This document shows positions 7,684-15,226 of a stretch of 43,918 bases of DNA, piece by piece. This stretch comes from JAYPWI01 sp038135065. GTDB lineage: Bacteria > Actinomycetota > Acidimicrobiia > Acidimicrobiales > Poriferisodalaceae. The DNA lies in the NCBI GenBank assembly GCA_038135065.1, contig JAYPWI010000031.1:1-43918 (forward strand). Direction: 5' to 3'. The notes below the pieces were generated by a model. The model did no database searches. It saw only the letters and a list, made by a program, of their open reading frames with translations, and was not told where the DNA came from. Position numbers and translations under genes: made by a program. Position 1 is the first letter of the stretch; each line of letters begins with the position of its first letter.

Positions 7684-9147
7684 TCACAAGCGGGCGATGG
7701 ATGGCACCCGGTACCCGCCGAGGAGGGACTCGAGATACCGGGCGAAAGCCAGGGTGGTCCGGTCCCCGAGGTAGGGCCCGACCACCTGGACACCGACAGG
7801 CAGGCCCTCGGGGGTGTAGCCCACGGGAACCACGGTGGAAGGAAGGTGGACGTACCCGATCTGCGAGGTCCAGGCGATGACGTGGGCATACGGTCGGTCC
7901 ACCCCGTCCACCATCATGCGGCGGGTGTAGAGGTTGCCCTCCTGGTCGTGCTCGAAGGCCGGCACGAACGAGACAGGAGCCAGCAGGACGTCGTGATCGA
8001 CGAAGAATCGGGCCCAAGCCGCCCGATTGGCCTCCCGGCGCTCGGTCAGCAGGATCCAGTCCCGATGGGTCATGGTGGCCCCCCGCAACCGGATGGTGGT
8101 CAGCGGGTCCGAACCGTCGTCAGCGGCGGCCAAAGCCGTCGCCGCAGCGACCTCCTCGTCGGTGCGGGCCGGTGACGTGGCCGCCGAGATGAGAGGCATG
8201 CCGACCTCGAACACGTCCTCGAACCGCACATCGGGTCGGGCCCGGTGATCGACAGCCACCCCGTCGGCCTCGGCGGCCGCCACCGCCGCCTCGAGCACGG
8301 TCAGTACCGCGGAGCTGACCGGACAGGCCGGGTCGTCGAGCCAGGTGGCCACCCGTAACGACGTCGGGTCGGCGGCCCGAGGCTTGGGCAGCTCCAGGGA
8401 CCAGGCGATCTCCTGATCGGCCCGCGGGCCGGTGATGAGATCGAAGAGCAATTCGACGTCGTCGACGGTCCGGGCGAGGGGGCCGAGCACGTTCACATCG
8501 GCTTCCCCGACCCCGTAGCTCACATGGTCCACGTACCCCAACTGGGGCACCACCCCGAAGGTGGGCTTGTGCCCGCACACACCGGCGAAGTGGGCGGGCA
8601 TGCGAACCGATCCCCCGATGTCCGTGCCGATCTCGAGAGGGGTCAGCCCGGCGGCCACCGCAGCAGACGCCCCACCCGAGGAGCCTCCGGGTCCCCGACT
8701 GAGGTCGTGGGGGTTGTTGGTGGTCCCGAAGATCTCGTTGAAGGCCTGGGCGTCTCCCGACCAACGGGGCACGTTGGTCTTGCCGAACACCACGGCCCCG
8801 GCCGCTTTGACCTTGGCCACTGCTTCAGCGTCTCGATCGGGGACGTTGTCGGCCAACTCCACCGCCCCACCCGTGGTCCGGATCCCCTCAGTGGCCAGGG
8901 CGTCCTTGATGGTCATGGGGAGCCCGTCGAGCACCCCCAGGGGGTTACCCGCCGCTCGGGCTGCGTCGGCCGCTCGGGCTGCCCCCATGGCCCGATCCAC
9001 GTCGAGAGTGACGATGGCGTTGATCTGGTCGGTCAGCAGCTCGTTACGGCGGAGGTGGAGCTCGAGCAACTCCACGCTGGACACCTCACCGGCGCCCAGC
9101 ATCCGCAGCTGCTCGGTGGCCGATCGGAGTCCGATGTCGAGATCCAT
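7684..9147 (-). CDS. Amidase signature enzyme
   Basis: A 487-residue amidase from ATG 9147. The triad appears as K81 (MTIKDAL), S156 (GPGGSSGG) and S180 (GTDIGGSVRMPA). It is clearly diverged from the neighbouring amidase at 6240-7658 and so is probably not a recent duplicate. Two amidases in a row suggest consecutive hydrolysis of different amide bonds, or a substrate with two amide groups. It begins 3 bp after the stop of the carboxymuconolactone-decarboxylase-like gene and ends 25 bp before the next amidase, a tight operon. GatA is an alternative by family, but the lack of GatB/C neighbours and the catabolic setting speak against it. Confidence 0.93.
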   Translation of the reverse strand: MDLDIGLRSATEQLRMLGAGEVSSVELLELHLRRNELLTDQINAIVTLDVDRAMGAARAADAARAAGNPLGVLDGLPMTIKDALATEGIRTTGGAVELADNVPDRDAEAVAKVKAAGAVVFGKTNVPRWSGDAQAFNEIFGTTNNPHDLSRGPGGSSGGASAAVAAGLTPLEIGTDIGGSVRMPAHFAGVCGHKPTFGVVPQLGYVDHVSYGVGEADVNVLGPLARTVDDVELLFDLITGPRADQEIAWSLELPKPRAADPTSLRVATWLDDPACPVSSAVLTVLEAAVAAAEADGVAVDHRARPDVRFEDVFEVGMPLISAATSPARTDEEVAAATALAAADDGSDPLTTIRLRGATMTHRDWILLTERREANRAAWARFFVDHDVLLAPVSFVPAFEHDQEGNLYTRRMMVDGVDRPYAHVIAWTSQIGYVHLPSTVVPVGYTPEGLPVGVQVVGPYLGDRTTLAFARYLESLLGGYRVPSIARL

Positions 9148-9150
9148 CGT

Positions 9151-9732
9151 TCAGACCCCCGTCGAAGGACGTTCGGGGAAGTCGGGTACCCCGTCGTCGA
9201 GTTCCATCCCCATGCTGTTGAGGAATCCCGACACCATGCGATAGAAGCCGGCGGTCACCACCAGCTCCATGATCTCGGGTTCGCTCCACCGCTGCTGCAG
9301 TCGAGCGAAGGTGTCGTCGCTCACACAGTCGTCGGCGCACAGATCATCGGTCAGGGCGATGAGGGCAGCATCGTCCTCCGACCATGGATGGGCGTCAGCC
9401 GGTCGGAGAAGGGCCGTGATTTCCTCATCGGTGAGGCCGCAGCGTCGGCCGATCACCGTGTGTTGACCGAACTCGTAGCGAGAGACGCAGTTGGCCCCGG
9501 CCCGCAGGATGACGATTTCCCGCTCCCGAGCGGGCAGCAGGCCGTGGTTGAGGATGAACCCACCCAGCACGTTGAAGCGCTTGAGCATCCGCGGATGCTT
9601 GGCCATCACCCCGAAGATGTTGGCTGGCCGGCCGTCGATGAGCAGGGTCTTGGCCAGGATGTCGCCCAGCTCCTCGTCGATGTCGTCGGCCTCGATGGGG
9701 CTGATGCGGAACGCATCGGGTCGTGTGATCAT
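9151..9732 (-). CDS. Carboxymuconolactone decarboxylase/AhpD-like protein without CxxC
   Basis: A 193-residue all-helical protein of the CMD/AhpD family. The ATG at 9730-9732 is chosen; the longer frame to 9846 overlaps the divergent CoA-transferase start. The core REIVILRAGANCVSRYEFGQH (residues 71-91) is the family signature, but the C-x-x-C of AhpD is reduced to a single C82, with Y86 in the region of the second cysteine and H91 kept. It therefore cannot work as a classical AhpD peroxidase; a lyase-like, hydratase-like or decarboxylase-like role is open. A GATACT box six bases before the ATG may be a -10 element. It is the first gene of the minus operon with two amidases, the selenoprotein and NIPSNAP, and is divergent from the CoA-transferase at 9815. 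Confidence 0.85.
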   Translation of the reverse strand: MITRPDAFRISPIEADDIDEELGDILAKTLLIDGRPANIFGVMAKHPRMLKRFNVLGGFILNHGLLPAREREIVILRAGANCVSRYEFGQHTVIGRRCGLTDEEITALLRPADAHPWSEDDAALIALTDDLCADDCVSDDTFARLQQRWSEPEIMELVVTAGFYRMVSGFLNSMGMELDDGVPDFPERPSTGV

Positions 9733-9801
9733 CACCGAAGTATCGCGGACCCCGGACCTCGCTGCGGCCGAGCCACACCGCGCACGGTCCTGCGGACTCC
9801 A

Positions 9802-9807
9802 TAAGGT
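9802..9807 (+). promoter_or_regulatory. Possible -10 element (TAAGGT) for leaderless transcription of the CoA-transferase gene
   Basis: TAAGGT fits the actinobacterial TAnnnT -10 pattern and ends 7 nt before the ATG at 9815, the spacing expected for a leaderless mRNA. The same bases also contain AAGGTG, which could serve as a Shine-Dalgarno sequence, so the two readings cannot be separated from sequence. No clear -35 box was seen. Confidence 0.3.
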
Positions 9808-9814
9808 GTCCGCC

Positions 9815-11077
9815 ATGGGAAACCGAGCCGGACGCTCCATCAACATCGACGACCTCGCGGCGTTCGTCCCCGATGGGTCCCGCGTCTACCTGAGCCAAGC
9901 CACGGGAACCCCCTACGGCCTCCTCGACCACCTCGACGAGGCCCGCGCCACCTGGACCGAGCTTGAGTTCGTCAGCGCCTTCCTGCTGCGCACACCGGCT
10001 CCGCTGGCCCACCTGGGCGAACCCTTCCGCTGGCGATCCATGCAGGCCACCGGGGCCATGCGCAGCGCCCTGGACCATCCCGCCTTCGGCATCATTCCCG
10101 CCCGGTACTCCGACTTCGAGACCATGCTGTCGCCCACCGGGGCGCTCCCGGCCGACGTGGTGATGTGCCAGGTCAGCCCCCCCGATGCCGATGGCAACCT
10201 GACCCTGGGTACCAGCGCCGGTGGCCACGCAGCGCTCCTGCACACCGCCCCTTTGGTGGTGGGTCAGGTGAACCCCCAGATGCCCCACGTGTATGGCGTG
10301 GGTGAGTGCCATGTCACGGACTTCGACCTCCTCGTCGAGGTCGACGAACCCCTGGCCGAGCTGCCCCCGGCCCCCATCGACGAAACCTCGGCCGCCATCG
10401 CCCGCCACATCGAGCCGTACATCACCGATCGGTCCACCCTGCAGTTCGGCATCGGGGCCGTTCCCGACGCCGTGCTGTCGACCCTCACCGACCGGCACGG
10501 CTTGGGCCTGCACGGCGGCATGGTCAACGACGCCTGCGTCGAGTTGGTCCGCAGTGGCGCCGTCGACAACCTCCACAAGGGACGCGACGAGGGCATCTCG
10601 GTGGCCGCCGAGGTCATCGGGACACGCACCGCCTTCGACTGGGTCGACCACAACCCGGCGGTTCGCCTCGTCCACGGGGTGCACAGCCACGGCATCGTGG
10701 GCATGGCCTCGGTGGCCAACTTCGTAGCCCTGCAGTCCACGGTGGAGATCGCTCTCGACGGATCAGCCAACTCCGAGTTCGCAGCCGGTCGCTACATCTC
10801 CGGCCCCGGCGGGGCCCCCGACTTCGCGTTCGGGGCGTCGATCGCCACCGGGGGTCGTTCGATCATGGCCCTGCCCTCCACGGCGGCCGGGGGCGCGATC
10901 TCCAAGATCGTTCGACAGGTTGCCACCGGGGCACCTACGACACTGCCGAACTACACGGCCGATGTGGTCGTCACCGAATACGGCGCCGTGGAGTTACGCG
11001 GCCGAACGCTCGCTGAACGAGCGGAGTTGCTGATCTCCATCGCCCACCCAGACCATCGCGACGGCTTGTCCGGCTGA
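9815..11077 (+). CDS. Acetyl-CoA hydrolase/transferase family (class I, 4-hydroxybutyrate CoA-transferase-like)
   Basis: A 420-residue protein starting at ATG 9815 with AAGGTG upstream. The order of blocks fits the acetyl-CoA hydrolase/transferase family: an N-terminal domain with DVVMCQVSPPDADGNLTLG (about 112-130), QVNPQMPHVYG, then QFGIGAVPDAVLSTL and a C-terminal domain with FAFGASIATGGRSIMALPSTA. In 4-hydroxybutyrate CoA-transferases a glutamate in the HTEM motif (E238 in Clostridium aminobutyricum, from memory) forms the CoA thioester. Here the motif is HGGM at 233-236, so that glutamate is missing. A variant subfamily with another nucleophile, or a hydrolase, is possible. It is divergent from the amidase-selenoprotein operon and convergent with the SDR at 11091. 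Confidence 0.85.
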   Translation: MGNRAGRSINIDDLAAFVPDGSRVYLSQATGTPYGLLDHLDEARATWTELEFVSAFLLRTPAPLAHLGEPFRWRSMQATGAMRSALDHPAFGIIPARYSDFETMLSPTGALPADVVMCQVSPPDADGNLTLGTSAGGHAALLHTAPLVVGQVNPQMPHVYGVGECHVTDFDLLVEVDEPLAELPPAPIDETSAAIARHIEPYITDRSTLQFGIGAVPDAVLSTLTDRHGLGLHGGMVNDACVELVRSGAVDNLHKGRDEGISVAAEVIGTRTAFDWVDHNPAVRLVHGVHSHGIVGMASVANFVALQSTVEIALDGSANSEFAAGRYISGPGGAPDFAFGASIATGGRSIMALPSTAAGGAISKIVRQVATGAPTTLPNYTADVVVTEYGAVELRGRTLAERAELLISIAHPDHRDGLSG

Positions 11078-11090
11078 CCGCGACCCCCGG

Positions 11091-11957
11091 TCACAGCCTC
11101 CGGACCGACGGGGCTCGACCCGTGGTCCCGTGGGCGATGCCGGCAATACGGTGCAGATTCCGCGAGCTGTGCAGTCGGCCGTGGATCCTGGGACCAGCGG
11201 CCAGGAGCCCACCGTCAACGATGTGCTCCTGCCCCGTGATGAAGGCCGAGTCGTCGGAGGCCAGGAAGAGCGCCGTCCCCGCGATATCACTGCCCTCGCC
11301 CCGGTCGGGCCATGGCTGCAACTCGGCGATCACTTCCTCGGCCTGCTCCTCGTTCCCGCTGTGCATCAGCGGGGTGAAGATGATCCCCGGACAGATGGCG
11401 TTCACCCGAATTCGGTGTTCGGCCAGCTCCAAGGCCGTGGTGGCAGTCAAGTTGACCACGGCCGCCTTGGCTGCCGAATAGGCCTGGGGTCCCGCACCGC
11501 CGCCCATCCCGGCCACCGAGGCGGTGTTGATGATCGCTCCCCCGGTCCCCTGGGGGATCATGATGCGGGCAGCGTGCTTGGTACCCAGGAACACCGAGCG
11601 GACCAGCACCGCAAAGCTGGTGTCCCAGTCCTCGACCTCGATCTCGGTGATGGGACCGAACGCACCACCGATCCCGGCGTTGTTGAACACCACGTCGAGC
11701 CGCCCGAAGGCATCCACGGCGAGACCCATCAGTGCAGCCACATCATCTTCGACCGCCACATCGGTGACCGTGAAACGCACCCGGCCACCGGCACCATCGC
11801 CGCCGAGCCGTTCGACCACCGCCCGACCCGCATCGGCGTTGAGATCCCCGATGACGACCGACGCGCCCTCTTCCACGAAACGTTCGACCGTCGCCAGGCC
11901 CATCCCACTGGCCCCACCGGTGATGACCGCCACCCTTCCATCCAATCGACCTGTCAT
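11091..11957 (-). CDS. Short-chain dehydrogenase/reductase (classical SDR)
   Basis: A 288-residue classical SDR from ATG 11957. TGGASGMG (residues 13-20) binds NAD(P); NNAG is near residue 92; the catalytic Ser lies in INTASVAG and Tyr-Lys in AYSAAKAAV (about 160-168). The acidic residue after the second strand (GDLNADAG) suggests NAD(H) preference. The C-terminal 35 residues after the usual VDGG ending (from about residue 254) are an arginine/histidine-rich tail not typical for the family. It is convergent with the CoA-transferase, with 13 bp between stops, and divergent from the SDR at 12055. It probably oxidises a hydroxyacyl-CoA or alcohol. Confidence 0.9.
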   Translation of the reverse strand: MTGRLDGRVAVITGGASGMGLATVERFVEEGASVVIGDLNADAGRAVVERLGGDGAGGRVRFTVTDVAVEDDVAALMGLAVDAFGRLDVVFNNAGIGGAFGPITEIEVEDWDTSFAVLVRSVFLGTKHAARIMIPQGTGGAIINTASVAGMGGGAGPQAYSAAKAAVVNLTATTALELAEHRIRVNAICPGIIFTPLMHSGNEEQAEEVIAELQPWPDRGEGSDIAGTALFLASDDSAFITGQEHIVDGGLLAAGPRIHGRLHSSRNLHRIAGIAHGTTGRAPSVRRL

Positions 11958-12042
11958 GAGCGCTCGCTTCCCGTCGTCGAACTCTCATTCTCGCCCAGCG
12001 ACAGACCTCTTCGCAGCGCTGCGCCGCCCAGAGCGTGGGCAC

Positions 12043-12048
12043 TACCGT
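12043..12048 (+). promoter_or_regulatory. Possible -10 element (TACCGT) for leaderless transcription of the SDR gene
   Basis: TACCGT ends 6 nt before the ATG at 12055 within the 97-bp divergent spacer. There is no Shine-Dalgarno-like sequence before this ATG, which favours leaderless translation, common in actinobacteria. No convincing -35 box is present. Confidence 0.35.
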
Positions 12049-12054
12049 CTCATC

Positions 12055-12822
12055 ATGGATCTCGAACTCGCTGGCAAGACCGCCGTGGTGACCGGAGCAT
12101 CGAAGGGCATCGGCCTCGGATGCGCGATGGCCCTCGCCCGAGAGGGTTGCTCTGTGCACCTGGCCGCCCGATCGGCCGACGTGCTGGAACGAGCTGCCGC
12201 CGACATCACCGCTGACGTGGCAGACGCCAAGGTCACCGTTCATGCCCTCGATCTGAGCCAGTCCGAGCAGCAGGACGCCCTCGTCGCAGCGACGGGTATT
12301 CCCGACATCTGGGTCAACAACGCAGGCGCCATCCCAGGCGGCGACATCACCACCATCGACGAAACGACCTGGAGAACTGCGTGGGACCTCAAGGTCTTCG
12401 GGTACATCAACCTGTGTCGCCACGTCTTTCCGGCCATGTGCGACCGGGGCAGTGGGGTGATCCTCAACGTCATCGGGGCGGCCGCCGACCGACCACAGCC
12501 CACCTATGTAGCGGGAGCCGTCGGGAACAGCGGTCTGGTCGGTCTGAGCAAGGCCCTGGGCAGCCGGAGCCTGACCAGCGGGGTGAGGGTGCTGGCCGTC
12601 AACCCTGGGCTGATCATCACCGATCGCATGTCGGACCTCCTTCGCCGGACCGCCCTCGACGAGGTGGGCGACGAGGAGCGCTGGGAGGAGTTCATCCCCG
12701 CTGATCCCGCACCGGGCACCATCGAGCAGGTGGCCGATGTGGTCACCTTCCTGGTCTCCCCACGGTCGAGTCACGTCAGCGGAGTGGTACTGACCATCGA
12801 CGGTGGGGCCAGTGCCCGCTGA
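12055..12822 (+). CDS. Atypical SDR-family protein with altered catalytic residues
   Basis: A 255-residue protein from ATG 12055. The cofactor-binding half is intact (TGASKGIG at residues 14-21, VNNAG near 88, N-terminal fold complete). In the active-site half, the usual N-x-S-S is LNVIGAAADRP and the YxxxK motif is YVAGA with Y151 and alanine at the lysine position; VGNSGL follows. Proteins with NVIGAAGERP...YIAGSAGN form a recognisable SDR subgroup, so this is inherited rather than decay. Canonical proton relay is not possible; a different substrate-assisted reaction or a non-redox role is plausible. It is followed after 33 bp by the Fe-S protein gene, and both may be co-transcribed. Confidence 0.85.
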   Translation: MDLELAGKTAVVTGASKGIGLGCAMALAREGCSVHLAARSADVLERAAADITADVADAKVTVHALDLSQSEQQDALVAATGIPDIWVNNAGAIPGGDITTIDETTWRTAWDLKVFGYINLCRHVFPAMCDRGSGVILNVIGAAADRPQPTYVAGAVGNSGLVGLSKALGSRSLTSGVRVLAVNPGLIITDRMSDLLRRTALDEVGDEERWEEFIPADPAPGTIEQVADVVTFLVSPRSSHVSGVVLTIDGGASAR

Positions 12823-12855
12823 GAGTGCCCTGAGCCCTCGACCACCATCAGGCTC

Positions 12856-13920
12856 GTGACCACGTCGGAAGACGCTGATCTGCCCCAGCGGTGGCCCAAC
12901 CGGGTCACCGCGCCCCGACGTTCGCCGGTATGGCGGCCACCGGAGGACATCGCAGACCTGTTCCCCGAGGTCTCGGGCAACACGATCAATGGTCTGGGCG
13001 AACGAACGCAGCGAAGCCCGTCGCTCATCATGTGGGCCAATCCCGCTTCGATCGCCCACGGCGCTGTCCAGACACACATGACCGAGGAGTTCCTCGCCCA
13101 CCCGGAATTGTCCACCGTGCTCCGGATCGACGACCGACACAGCCCGGTGCCCGTTTCCGATCACATGGTCGAGCGAGCCCCCGAGGAATGGGCCGAGGCG
13201 GTCCGCACGTTCGCTCTGCGCGACGGACCGTTGACCGTCGAACTGTGCGGCATCGCTGCGGTCGACCGCTCGTGGTTCTTCGAAGATCGGGCCACCGACC
13301 ACACGTACGTCATCGTTCTCGGCATCGCCATGGACCACCAGGCCCTCTCCACGGCTCCGGCCCCGACGTCGGCGATGGAGGTACACCGCCAGTACAACCG
13401 AGGCACCTCGGCAGCACGCCACCTCGCCGACTGGATCCGCGCCCAGGGACATCGGGCAGAGGGCCACGGCGGACCGGGAGCAGGACCACTCCTCATGGTG
13501 CCGGCCGCCATCGAGGCCGGCCTCGGTGAGCTCGGCAAGCATGGTTCCCTCATCAACCCAGAGCTGGGCAGTTCGTTTCGTCTGTCCATCGTCCTCACCG
13601 ATCTCCCCCTGGTCGCCGATCGCCCCATCGACAACGGAGCAGACGAGTTCTGCCACGGTTGCCGGGTCTGCGCCGAGGCCTGCCCTCCGGCTGCGATCTC
13701 CCACACGGAACAACTGGTCCGGGGGCGCACCCGCTGGTACGTCGACGTGGATCGGTGTCTGCCCTACTTCGCAGCCAGCCACGGGTGCGGCATCTGTATC
13801 GCCGTCTGTCCGTGGTCCCCACCAGGCGAGGGGTGGCGGATCAGCACAGCCGTCCTCGACCGTCGGCGCCGGAGGAATTCCGTCGGCACATCCTCAGCAG
13901 GGGACCAGCAGCACCCCTGA
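12856..13920 (+). CDS. Reductive-dehalogenase-like / QueG-like protein with two [4Fe-4S] motifs
   Basis: A 354-residue protein from GTG 12856 (AGG precedes it). The N-terminal 240 residues include GPGAGPLLMVPAAIEAGLGELGKHGSLINPE, the block that in reductive dehalogenases and epoxyqueuosine reductases belongs to the corrinoid-binding fold. C-terminally, CHGCRVCAEACP (about 265-276) and CGICIAVCP, preceded by a further Cys about 11 residues upstream (about 300-322), are two ferredoxin-type clusters. There is no Tat signal, so it is not a respiratory RdhA; a cytosolic corrinoid-dependent reductase of the catabolic RdhA type is more likely, with QueG-like function as the alternative. The stop lies inside the 55-bp segment repeated across the N gap, so the C-terminal end depends on the assembly, but the frame is complete. 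Confidence 0.75.
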   Translation: MTTSEDADLPQRWPNRVTAPRRSPVWRPPEDIADLFPEVSGNTINGLGERTQRSPSLIMWANPASIAHGAVQTHMTEEFLAHPELSTVLRIDDRHSPVPVSDHMVERAPEEWAEAVRTFALRDGPLTVELCGIAAVDRSWFFEDRATDHTYVIVLGIAMDHQALSTAPAPTSAMEVHRQYNRGTSAARHLADWIRAQGHRAEGHGGPGAGPLLMVPAAIEAGLGELGKHGSLINPELGSSFRLSIVLTDLPLVADRPIDNGADEFCHGCRVCAEACPPAAISHTEQLVRGRTRWYVDVDRCLPYFAASHGCGICIAVCPWSPPGEGWRISTAVLDRRRRRNSVGTSSAGDQQHP

Positions 13921-13942
13921 GCGAGCCTTGGGCAGGAAACAG
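13888..13942. repeat. Left copy of a 55-bp exact duplication flanking the N gap
   Basis: This segment is identical over 55 bases to 14043-14097. Because it ends exactly where the Ns begin and its twin begins exactly where they end, it is most simply the overlap of two contigs that the scaffolder did not merge. It carries the stop codon of the Fe-S protein gene. Confidence 0.95.
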
Positions 13943-14042
13943 NNNNNNNNNNNNNNNNNNNNNNNNNNNNNNNNNNNNNNNNNNNNNNNNNNNNNNNNNN
14001 NNNNNNNNNNNNNNNNNNNNNNNNNNNNNNNNNNNNNNNNNN
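13943..14042. other. Assembly gap of 100 N
   Basis: Exactly 100 unknown bases, a conventional filler length rather than a measured distance. The flanking 55-bp identity indicates that the true gap is probably minus 55 bp, meaning the sequence is continuous and no gene is missing here. Confidence 0.99.
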
Positions 14043-14097
14043 ACATCCTCAGCAGGGGACCAGCAGCACCCCTGAGCGAGCCTTGGGCAGGAAACAG
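14043..14097. repeat. Right copy of the 55-bp duplication flanking the N gap
   Basis: Identical to 13888-13942. It contains the 3' end of the DUF1015 gene (stop at 14049-14051) on the minus strand. After merging the copies, the Fe-S protein gene and the DUF1015 gene would overlap tail to tail by 27 bp. Confidence 0.95.
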
Positions 14098-15146
14098 GTC
14101 GACTTGGGAGGCATGACGCCGCCTGCATCTGCGACGTCCAACACCTGCTCCAGCCGAACCGGCGCCGTGCTGATCACCACGGGCTCTTTGGCCGGGCCCG
14201 CCTGGGACGGCCGATAGGACAGACGGGGATCACTGAACCCCTCGATCCCGAACGCCTCGGGCAGAACCACCTCGTGGACGAACACCGAGTCCAATGTCCC
14301 CGAAGACCGGCGGCGAACCGTGACCCCCTGATCGCCGAGTTTGAGCACGACCAGCCCCGGTTCCGGCTCGGGCAATCCTGCGGCATCGAACAAACGCGTC
14401 TCACCGAACGGGCTGAGCAGCTCGGCAATCCGTCGAGGCATCAGGGCAAGTTCGTCGATCACGCGATCAAAGCTGGCCACCTGCAGGTCCTCGGGAGCGA
14501 CGTAGGCCACGAACAACTGGTCGAAGCGGGCCTGTTCGGCGGCAGCCACCCGATGATGTCCATCGACCACGTACAGCGGGCCGTCGAGATCCACCCAGGG
14601 CAGGTCGACGCCCCAGAGCGACACCTGGGTCCCATCGGAGGTCATCAGATCACGAAGAGGGGCCTGGAGCTTGACCCGGTCGATCAGCCCAGGGTCAGCG
14701 GTACCGGGGCGGGACGTGATCAGCACCGGACTCGACATGGCGCCCACCAATCTGAAGTGAGCGGCCAAGGCGCGTACCCGACCGGGGTGCACCTCCTCAT
14801 GGGGTCGCAGGGTGACCTCACCGTTGCGCAGGCAACCCAGCACCGCCCACTGCACACCTTCGGGTGCCACGATCCGCTGGACGTAGAGCCGCGACTCCTC
14901 CCGGGGCGAGTAGGCGCCTGCCGACAAGAGGCGCTGCAAGGAGGCATCACCTTCCTCGGCCAACCGTTGGTGCTCGGTCGGATGCCCCTGACCGAGCCCC
15001 GCTGACCGGGCCACGTGAAGAAACGAATCGGGATGACCGTCGAGGTGTTCGTCCCGCTGTTCGGGAGCCAAGGCGTCGTACGGCGGCGGCACCACCCGAG
15101 GACCCCAGTCGGGGTTCAGTAACGCAGCACGCATCGGGTGGAGCAC
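14049..15146 (-). CDS. DUF1015 family protein
   Basis: A 365-residue protein if started at GTG 15144-15146, which has a near-perfect Shine-Dalgarno (AAAGGAGG) seven bases upstream; an ATG eight codons further upstream (15170) has none. Family features are RVVPPPYDALAPEQRDEHL near the N-terminus, a central LYVVDGHHRVAAA (HHR-type) motif and the C-terminal MPPKSTCFLPKARSGVLL, which corresponds to the typical MPPKST-F-PK-SG ending. DUF1015 proteins have a ParB/HTH-like region and an unproven function; they are often conserved beside serine or D-3-phosphoglycerate genes, which are absent here. It is convergent with the Fe-S protein and divergent from the CaiB gene at 15227. Confidence 0.9.
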   Translation of the reverse strand: MLHPMRAALLNPDWGPRVVPPPYDALAPEQRDEHLDGHPDSFLHVARSAGLGQGHPTEHQRLAEEGDASLQRLLSAGAYSPREESRLYVQRIVAPEGVQWAVLGCLRNGEVTLRPHEEVHPGRVRALAAHFRLVGAMSSPVLITSRPGTADPGLIDRVKLQAPLRDLMTSDGTQVSLWGVDLPWVDLDGPLYVVDGHHRVAAAEQARFDQLFVAYVAPEDLQVASFDRVIDELALMPRRIAELLSPFGETRLFDAAGLPEPEPGLVVLKLGDQGVTVRRRSSGTLDSVFVHEVVLPEAFGIEGFSDPRLSYRPSQAGPAKEPVVISTAPVRLEQVLDVADAGGVMPPKSTCFLPKARSGVLLVPC

Positions 15147-15153
15147 CTGACCC

Positions 15154-15161
15154 CCTCCTTT
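15154..15161 (-). promoter_or_regulatory. Strong ribosome binding site that fixes the DUF1015 start
   Basis: On the minus strand AAAGGAGG lies 7 nt upstream of GTG 15144-15146. It lies inside the longer open frame from ATG 15170, so the GTG is the more likely initiation codon. Confidence 0.7.
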
Positions 15162-15226
15162 CGATCGCATTGACGGTACTCCGTTCCGAGAGGACCGCAG
15201 ACTGCTCCGTTTGTCACACTGGCGGA

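Noticed and set aside
9151..9732. AhpD-type selenoprotein, since Sec-containing AhpD-like proteins are known
   Set aside because: The CxxC position reads CVSRY in a closed frame; there is no in-frame TGA.
11076..11092. GACCG...CGGTC inverted repeat between convergent genes as a terminator
   Set aside because: Only 5 bp of stem with a 7-base loop and no T-run; it overlaps both stop codons, so chance is likely.
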